Assembly: GCF_014397785.1 (NCBI RefSeq)
Contig: NZ_VZQQ01000055.1
Coordinates: 1-39,503, forward strand
Direction of reading: 5' to 3'
Length of the DNA stretch: 39,503 nt
Source: Paraburkholderia podalyriae
Lineage (GTDB): Bacteria; Pseudomonadota; Gammaproteobacteria; Burkholderiales; Burkholderiaceae
A program made the position numbers and the translations under genes. The notes beneath the pieces are model-generated. The model saw only the letters and a program-made list of their open reading frames with translations. It did not search any database and was not told where the DNA came from. This document shows positions 34,529 through 39,503 of this stretch, piece by piece (positions within the stretch are counted from its first letter, which is position 1; each line of letters starts with the position of its first letter).

Positions 34529-35695
34529 TTACTTAAACGTTTGAACCCCGGTGATCACCGGATACGCCACCGAGAACACCACATTCAGGAACTTCTGCAA
34601 CTCAGCGATCGGAGCATTCGATACGTACAACAGATCCTTGTTATCCATCATAAAGCTCTGTGCAACGAAGAACGAATTAGGGTCGCGCAGATTCACACGG
34701 TATACAACGGGCACTTTGCCGTCCGCCGTAGTCCGCACTGGCTTATTCGGCCACGGCAGAGCTTTCTCGTCCTCAAGTCGGAAAATGAATACGCCCTGTA
34801 CATCCGAGCGCGAATCTTCCAATCCGCCGGCACGAGCCAAAGCCTGCGCAAGCGTAATCCCTTGAGCCTCGAAATTGATTTCCTGATTCTTGCCAGTCGC
34901 GCCGAGCGACGTGAAGCTGAAAGGTTGGAACAATGCTGTCACAACGTCGCCAGCATGGAGCGGCACATTCTGGCGCGGATCACGAATCACCGTCTGGAGC
35001 GGCAACGACGCCACCTTGTCGCCACGAGTCACCTGGATCGTAATCTTGTCAACCGGTTCTTTCACGCCGCCCGCCGCCGCCAAAGCATCTAACAACCGCT
35101 CGCCACGCGCACTTAGCGGCACACGATTGCTGCTCGCGACATCGCCCACTACCGTTACGTACGAGGTCTCGTTACGTGAGAGCTTCACCAACACTTGCGG
35201 GTCGTGCGCGATATTCTTCAGGTGCTCGGCAATTTCGCGCTGCAATTGAGTTGGCGTGCGCCCTACTGCCTTCAATTCGCCAGCAAAGGGCACATTGATC
35301 TTGCCGTCGCCGTCGATCGTCTGATCCGGCAAAACGGTAACGCGCGCATTGGTTGCGCCCGCCTTCGAGTCGATTTGCGCAGCCCCGAACAGCGTAGCGG
35401 GCGGCGCTTCCCAGATTGATACCTCGATCGTGTCGCCGACACCGAGTTGCTGCCGGAACGACGTACCATTACCGAGCGAAGCCGAGAAGTCACCAACACT
35501 GCGCTCCGCAAATAGCTTACGGGCGACTTCGTCGGTAACGTCGACAATCTGGATGCCAGTTGGATTACCTTCGGCGCCGGCGCTACTAATCTGCGACTTG
35601 CTAGGCCCGGAAGTCGGAATGCTCGAGCACCCGCCAAGCCAAATCGCTCCGAAGGCAACTGCGGTACAAACAAAACAACGAGACAGACGCAACAT
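34529..35695 (-). CDS. Outer-membrane polysaccharide export lipoprotein (KpsD/Wza type, WcbC-like)
   Basis: A 388-residue OPX-family lipoprotein forming the outer-membrane channel for capsule. It begins with a lipoprotein signal peptide whose lipobox WLGGC gives C23 as the acylated residue. The polysaccharide-export domain (QQLGVGDTIEVSIWEA, then INVPFAGELKAVGRTPTQLQ) is followed by SLBB-type beta-grasp repeats (YVTVVGDVASSNRVPLS; AGGVKEPVDKITI). The C-terminal VVFSVAYPVITGVQTF could be the membrane helix seen in Wza. Its start lies 148 bases from the divergent glycosyltransferase at 35844, so that gap must hold promoters for both; a TAGAAT box near 35760 on the plus strand has no good -35 partner. 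Confidence 0.92.
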   Translation of the reverse strand: MLRLSRCFVCTAVAFGAIWLGGCSSIPTSGPSKSQISSAGAEGNPTGIQIVDVTDEVARKLFAERSVGDFSASLGNGTSFRQQLGVGDTIEVSIWEAPPATLFGAAQIDSKAGATNARVTVLPDQTIDGDGKINVPFAGELKAVGRTPTQLQREIAEHLKNIAHDPQVLVKLSRNETSYVTVVGDVASSNRVPLSARGERLLDALAAAGGVKEPVDKITIQVTRGDKVASLPLQTVIRDPRQNVPLHAGDVVTALFQPFSFTSLGATGKNQEINFEAQGITLAQALARAGGLEDSRSDVQGVFIFRLEDEKALPWPNKPVRTTADGKVPVVYRVNLRDPNSFFVAQSFMMDNKDLLYVSNAPIAELQKFLNVVFSVAYPVITGVQTFK

Positions 35696-35843
35696 TTATT
35701 GCAACGGTTATCAGAAGTTGGTGGGTAAATTTTCGGGGCTGATTGTCTCATGCACTGAGGTAGAATGGCGCACTGTGATGAAAAATCCACACCTGCAAAT
35801 CAAAAAAGTCTGAGCGCTCCCCAACATTTCGCTTTAAATTCCC

Positions 35844-36992
35844 GTGCCCCCCATCTTCCTGGACGTCACGCGCCTACTTACGCGCCTCTATGACGGGCTT
35901 TTGCCGACGGGCGTCGATCGCGTCGGCCTCGCTTACATTGAAAAATACGGTGCAACAGCACGCGCCATCCTTAGCGAACGCGGTTTTTCTACAATTGTGA
36001 GCGAGGAAGACTCCCAGCAAACGTTTGCATGGCTTATCTCGTCAGATCGCAATAGAAACAGAATCCGTGCACTAGTCGCACGGGCCTGCCTTAATCGCCT
36101 ACGAGAATCAAGACTCAACGGAATACTGTTGCACACAAGTCACAACGGAATGGAATTCGGCCGTTATTACAATGCGATGACAAAACGTCAAATTCGCCCT
36201 GTATTCATGGTCCACGATTTAATCCCTTTGACTCACGCCGAATACTGCCGCCCCGGCGTCGACGCCACGCATCGCAATCGCATGCAAACCGCGTTGAAGC
36301 ACGCAAGCGGGCTGATCATGAATTCGCAGGCCACGCTCGACTCGCTTGCCGCCGAAGCCCATCGCTCCAACCTTCCGCTTCCGCCGATCGTCGTCGCCCA
36401 CCTCGCATCCGGCGTCACCCCTCGCCCACTTGCTCCGCGCCCCATCGCCACACCGTACTTCGTCATGCTCAGCACGATCGAGCCGCGCAAAAACCACTGG
36501 TTCATCCTGCACGTTTGGCGCCGCCTCGTAGAACAACTGGGCGCAGCAGCACCAAAGCTCGTCGTAATCGGCCGACGCGGCTGGGAATGCGAAAACGTCA
36601 TCGACATGCTGGAGCGTTGCGAATCGCTAAAAGGCGTCGTAATAGAAGAATCCCACTGCTCCGACGAAAAACTTTACGCGTATCTGCAGCACTGCCAGGC
36701 ACTCCTCTTTCCGTCCTTCGTCGAAGGCTACGGTATGCCGCTCGCAGAAGCGCTTGCGCTAAAAGTACCGGTACTCGCGAGCGATCTCTCCGTCTTTCAC
36801 GAGATCGCCGACGACATTCCGGACTATCTGGACCCGCTCGACGGCCCTGGCTGGCTCGCCCGTATCCAGGCCTACACGCAGGCGAATAGCCCCGAGCGCG
36901 ACGGGCAGCTAAGCCGCATCGAGCGATTTCGCGAGCCGACGTGGGTTGAGCATTTCGAACGCGTCGACGCCTTTCTGGAAACGCTGCGCTAA
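35844..36992 (+). CDS. GT4-family glycosyltransferase (WcbB-like)
   Basis: A 382-residue GT-B enzyme. The N-terminal domain has IFLDVTRLLTRLYDG and VFMVHDLIPLTHAEYCRPG. The donor-binding domain has STIEPRKNHWFILHVWRRL, VVIGRRGWECENV and FPSFVEGYGMPLAEALALK, with the E-x7-E pattern. It is the same general type as the transferase at 24591, but the two sequences clearly differ and probably form different linkages. It starts at GTG 35844 without a clear ribosome-binding site. Its TAA touches the kpsC ATG (TAAATG), so the two are co-translated. A GT4 gene next to kpsC matches the wcbB-wcbA arrangement I recall for B. pseudomallei, though I give no symbol because orthology was not tested. Confidence 0.85.
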   Translation: MPPIFLDVTRLLTRLYDGLLPTGVDRVGLAYIEKYGATARAILSERGFSTIVSEEDSQQTFAWLISSDRNRNRIRALVARACLNRLRESRLNGILLHTSHNGMEFGRYYNAMTKRQIRPVFMVHDLIPLTHAEYCRPGVDATHRNRMQTALKHASGLIMNSQATLDSLAAEAHRSNLPLPPIVVAHLASGVTPRPLAPRPIATPYFVMLSTIEPRKNHWFILHVWRRLVEQLGAAAPKLVVIGRRGWECENVIDMLERCESLKGVVIEESHCSDEKLYAYLQHCQALLFPSFVEGYGMPLAEALALKVPVLASDLSVFHEIADDIPDYLDPLDGPGWLARIQAYTQANSPERDGQLSRIERFREPTWVEHFERVDAFLETLR

Positions 36993-39053
36993 ATGAAGGA
37001 ACGCGTCATCGCCGGAGCAGAGGCCTCCAGGAACCTCGCAATCGATTTGCGCAGTCTCACACGCGGTTGGCGCCTGTGGAGCGGACTGCGCCAACGAAAC
37101 CTCGAACAGGTGTGGATTGATCGTTGGCATGGACGCATTGCACTACGCGTCGCGCGTCTACTCCGCAAGCAAATCAACGCCGCGTGGCCCGGACCGGTCT
37201 GGTCGCACGGACCGGCCGGTACACCGTTGTTGTCATGGTTCTCAATGCCGCTTGCCAATGCCAGCGCCGAGACGTTCGCTGCCGTGCTGAACGAAGCACT
37301 CGCCGCCGCAATGGAACAGGATCGCAGTTCCCAGGTTGCCCTCGATTCGCAACGGTTGATGCAGCGGCTTGCGCACAGTCACGCATTGGCAATACGTGAC
37401 ACGCAGTGCCGCTGCCCGGTCACGCTACTGGAACCACGAAGCAGCGAACGCGTACTCCTTATCGACGAACGCGCGCGATCGAAAGCATCGGGCGCAACAG
37501 CAACGCGCCATTCGCCCACCGCTTTTGCGCGAATGCTGCAAGCCGCGACAAGCGCACATCCACAAGCCGAATTCTGGATCGCTCAATCGAATGATCCAGG
37601 ACGAGGCCGCTGGTTGTCCGCATCATTGGAACTGACGCTGCCCGCCGGCACGAGACGTTTCGCCGAGCACGAATCCGTGTGCGCCGCTCTGCCTCACGTC
37701 GATCACGTCTACACGCTCGGCGCGTCGGAAGGCATGCAGGCGCTTTTGGCGGGTGCGCGCGTTCACGTATTCGGCGCACCGTACTACGCAGGCTGGGGCC
37801 TGACGCATGACGACCAGCCATTGCCGAACCGCACCGCGCGCCCCACACTCGCCGCATTGTTCGACGTGGTGTTCGTCCGCTCGACCCGCTATCTGAATCC
37901 GGCCACGCACGCGCCTGGCGCGCTTGACGATCTGCTCGACAGCATCGAGTTGCAGCACACGGTCCAGCAACGCTTCACCGACCTGCAAAACGTCGCGGCA
38001 CTGCGTTTCCAATGGTGGAAGCGCCCGTTCGCGACGCCATACATCACGGCGGGCAAGTCGGCATTGCGCTGGACTGCCGAACCGCAATCGGTCGAATCCC
38101 ACGAAACCGCGGTACTGTGGGGCGCGCGCAGTGCGGAGGGCCTTGCGCCGGAAGTTCGTCGCGTCAGAATCGAAGACGGCTTTTTCCACTCCACGGGTCT
38201 CGGTTCCGACATGATCGCGCCGCGGAGCCAGGTGATCGATCGTCGCGGTCTGTACTTCGATGCGAGCCAGCCGAGCGATCTGAGTGTTCTGCTCAACGAG
38301 ACCGAGTTCAGCGAGACCGAGTTGGCGCGCGCCGCGGCGCTTCGCAACAAGGTCGTGCAACTCGGCGTCACCAAGTACAACCTCGGGCGTCAGCGCCCGG
38401 CATGGACGGCGCCGGCCGGCAAGCAGATCGTGCTGGTCCCCGGCCAGGTCGCCGACGATGCATCGATCCGCCTCGGCACGCGTGCAATTGGCACCGCCGA
38501 TGCGCTGCTGCGCGAAGTACGCCGCCTGCGTCCCGATGCCTTCGTCATCTACAAGCCACATCCCGACGTGCTATCAGGCAACCGCAACGGCCTGATCGAC
38601 GCACAGCAACTCGCCGACGTCGTCGATACCGAAGCGGACCTGCTGTCGCTCGTCGATGCGGCGCATGAAGTTCACACGCTATCGTCGCTCGCGGGCTTCG
38701 ACGCGCTCTTGCGCGGCAAAGCCGTATTCACCTACGGGCTGCCGTTCTACGCAGGCTGGGGACTCACCCACGACGCGCTCGCGCCGCTACCGTGGCGACA
38801 TCGCACGTTGACACTCGACATGCTGTGCGCGGGCGTGTTGCTGCGTTACCCGCTGTACTTCGACTGGAAAACGCGCCTCTTCACGACGCCGGAAGCCGTG
38901 GTCGAACAACTTGCACCGCAAGCCGCACGGCCGCTGGAAAAAGTACGCGGCAACCGGATGCGCCCGCTTCTCAAGGCGTTTCGCTGGACGCGCAATGCCA
39001 TCCATCACACTGCGTGGCGCTTTCAGCAGAAGCGCGCTGCACGATTACTGTAA
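36993..39053 (+). CDS. kpsC: Capsule poly-Kdo linker transferase KpsC (WcbA-like)
   Basis: A 686-residue KpsC/LipA-family protein with two related transferase halves, which together extend the beta-Kdo linker on the lipid anchor with alternating linkages. The internal duplication is visible as GAPYYAGWGLTHDD near residue 262 and GLPFYAGWGLTHDA near residue 582, each preceded by a serine-rich loop (LGASEGMQALLAGA; LSSLAGFDALLRGK). The second half has VPGQVADDASIRLG and VIYKPHPDVLSGNR. It is full-length and cytoplasmic/membrane-associated. It starts directly after the GT4 stop. Its functional partner kpsS is on the other strand about 16 kb to the left. Confidence 0.95.
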   Translation: MKERVIAGAEASRNLAIDLRSLTRGWRLWSGLRQRNLEQVWIDRWHGRIALRVARLLRKQINAAWPGPVWSHGPAGTPLLSWFSMPLANASAETFAAVLNEALAAAMEQDRSSQVALDSQRLMQRLAHSHALAIRDTQCRCPVTLLEPRSSERVLLIDERARSKASGATATRHSPTAFARMLQAATSAHPQAEFWIAQSNDPGRGRWLSASLELTLPAGTRRFAEHESVCAALPHVDHVYTLGASEGMQALLAGARVHVFGAPYYAGWGLTHDDQPLPNRTARPTLAALFDVVFVRSTRYLNPATHAPGALDDLLDSIELQHTVQQRFTDLQNVAALRFQWWKRPFATPYITAGKSALRWTAEPQSVESHETAVLWGARSAEGLAPEVRRVRIEDGFFHSTGLGSDMIAPRSQVIDRRGLYFDASQPSDLSVLLNETEFSETELARAAALRNKVVQLGVTKYNLGRQRPAWTAPAGKQIVLVPGQVADDASIRLGTRAIGTADALLREVRRLRPDAFVIYKPHPDVLSGNRNGLIDAQQLADVVDTEADLLSLVDAAHEVHTLSSLAGFDALLRGKAVFTYGLPFYAGWGLTHDALAPLPWRHRTLTLDMLCAGVLLRYPLYFDWKTRLFTTPEAVVEQLAPQAARPLEKVRGNRMRPLLKAFRWTRNAIHHTAWRFQQKRAARLL

Positions 39054-39429
39054 GAGCAAACCGGCCTGACAATCGGAATAGCGGCGGTCAGTGGGCCTGG
39101 CCGATTCCCTCCCACAGACCCTGCATGCGGGTTGGCACCGCGCGGTTTGAGCAGGTGAGGTCATGGAGCCGAGGTACGCCAAGACGCTCGAAGTAAGCGA
39201 TGGGCGTGGCCCGGTTCAACAACAGGTAGCTGTTGTGCCACTAGCGACGGCTGTTCACCGTCGTCAAGGAGCGTAAGGACTCCGCGCGAGTTGGCCCGAG
39301 TGTCACCTGCCCGAAATAAATCAACGGTGCAAGTGCATCCTGACAACAAAAATGCATGTCCTGTCATAGAAAATCAGTGACTATTCAGCCGGTGTTGTAA
39401 ACAGCGGCTGAACCTGGCATAGTTGCGGC
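39054..39429. other. Intergenic/mobile-element boundary
   Basis: About 375 bases with no intact gene. It holds a minus-strand coding remnant (39088-39300) and, just before the last ORF, an inverted repeat CAGCC/GGCTG (39387-39411) that may belong to the end of the IS66-type element. I see no terminator for kpsC. Confidence 0.4.
39088..39300 (-). pseudogene. C-terminal remnant of an unidentified mobile-element protein
   Basis: One minus-strand frame reads SLRSLTTVNSRR, then an in-frame TAG (39241-39243), then WHNSYLLLNRATPIAYFERL and GVPRLHDLTCSNRAV to a stop at 39088. It is protein-like on both sides of the TAG. The tail loosely recalls C-termini of group II intron reverse transcriptases, but I could not find an intron domain V nearby, so this is only a suggestion. 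It is a fragment in any case. Confidence 0.25.
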
Positions 39430-39503
39430 ATGAAGAAGAGTGCCGAGCTCCAGGTTCCCGATCTCAAGACGCTGACGCACGAGCAGAAGGATGCGCTCAT
39501 CAT
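39430..39503 (+). CDS. Probable IS66-type transposase, extreme N-terminus (runs off the right edge)
   Basis: An ATG at 39430 opens a frame (MKKSAELQVPDLKTLTHEQ...) that continues out of the window. The LTHEQKDALI segment resembles the leader of IS66-family TnpC proteins, which continues into a coiled coil in that family. Only 24 codons are visible, so the family call is tentative. It marks the right boundary of the capsule locus with a second mobile element, of a different family from the one on the left. Confidence 0.45.
   Translation, partial: MKKSAELQVPDLKTLTHEQKDALI

Noticed and set aside
1..39503. CRISPR arrays, tRNA or rRNA genes, long tandem repeats
   Set aside because: I saw no regularly spaced repeats, tRNA-like cloverleaf termini or rRNA-like sequence while reading through the window; subtle cases could be missed without software.
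1..39503. Composite transposon bounded by the two edge IS elements
   Set aside because: The left element looks like IS630 and the right one like IS66, and they are unrelated families, so they cannot move the locus as one composite transposon.

Overview
The window reads as chromosomal accessory DNA from a Burkholderiales bacterium, most likely Burkholderia or Paraburkholderia. It is GC-rich, and its core genes follow the order of the Burkholderia pseudomallei type I capsule cluster (wcbO-P-Q-R-S-T, with wcbA/B/C/D, wzm and wzt). These names come from family recognition and gene order, not from a database search. About 35 kb (roughly 4.0-39.05 kb) is an ABC-transporter-dependent capsule locus with mobile-element debris on both sides.

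Left flank (1-3.9 kb): a 5' fragment of an IS630-type transposase, a cysteine-rich unknown protein, an IS110 transposase stub with its noncoding leader, and decayed prophage-like genes. The latter include an amber-interrupted gene, two tiny membrane proteins and two tandem terminators.

Left arm (4.0-21.3 kb, minus strand, transcribed right to left): kpsS/wcbO, wcbP (SDR), wcbQ (LtaS/sulfatase-type membrane enzyme), wcbR (2561-residue polyketide synthase), wcbS (LpxC-like), wcbT (PLP oxoamine synthase), a GNAT acetyltransferase, manC, and a manB pseudogene. Genes overlap or nearly touch, so this is one operon. The polyketide synthase has no thioesterase and is followed by an acyl-condensing PLP enzyme, a deacetylase-like enzyme and an acetyltransferase. 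I infer a dedicated lipid or aminolipid pathway tied to the capsule. manB has lost its start codon, gained an internal stop and lost its native stop, whereas manC is intact.

Centre (21.5-25.85 kb, plus strand): an intergenic region with a strong sigma70-like promoter, then kpsE (wcbD), kpsM (wzm), kpsT (wzt) and a GT4 glycosyltransferase.

Variable region (25.86-34.13 kb, minus strand): visibly more AT-rich, so probably the strain-specific repeat-unit genes. In transcription order it holds a tightly coupled cassette (nucleotidyltransferase, GDPD-like phosphodiesterase, HAD phosphatase/mutase, degenerate nucleotidyltransferase, cupin) and then four glycosyltransferase-type genes: a DAD-motif GT-A protein, a cupin-GT2 fusion, a WavE-family protein and a GT2-like protein. 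The cassette probably makes or modifies an activated, phosphate-containing precursor; its product is unknown.

Right arm (34.5-39.05 kb): an outer-membrane export lipoprotein (KpsD/Wza type, wcbC) on the minus strand, divergent from a GT4 glycosyltransferase (wcbB-like) and kpsC (wcbA) on the plus strand. The window ends in a mobile-element remnant and the first codons of an apparent IS66-type transposase.

Together these genes encode polymer synthesis on a Kdo-linked lipid (KpsC, KpsS, glycosyltransferases), export across both membranes (KpsM, KpsT, KpsE, KpsD) and a polyketide-derived lipid branch. No Kdo or CMP-Kdo synthesis genes, tRNA, rRNA or CRISPR array were seen.
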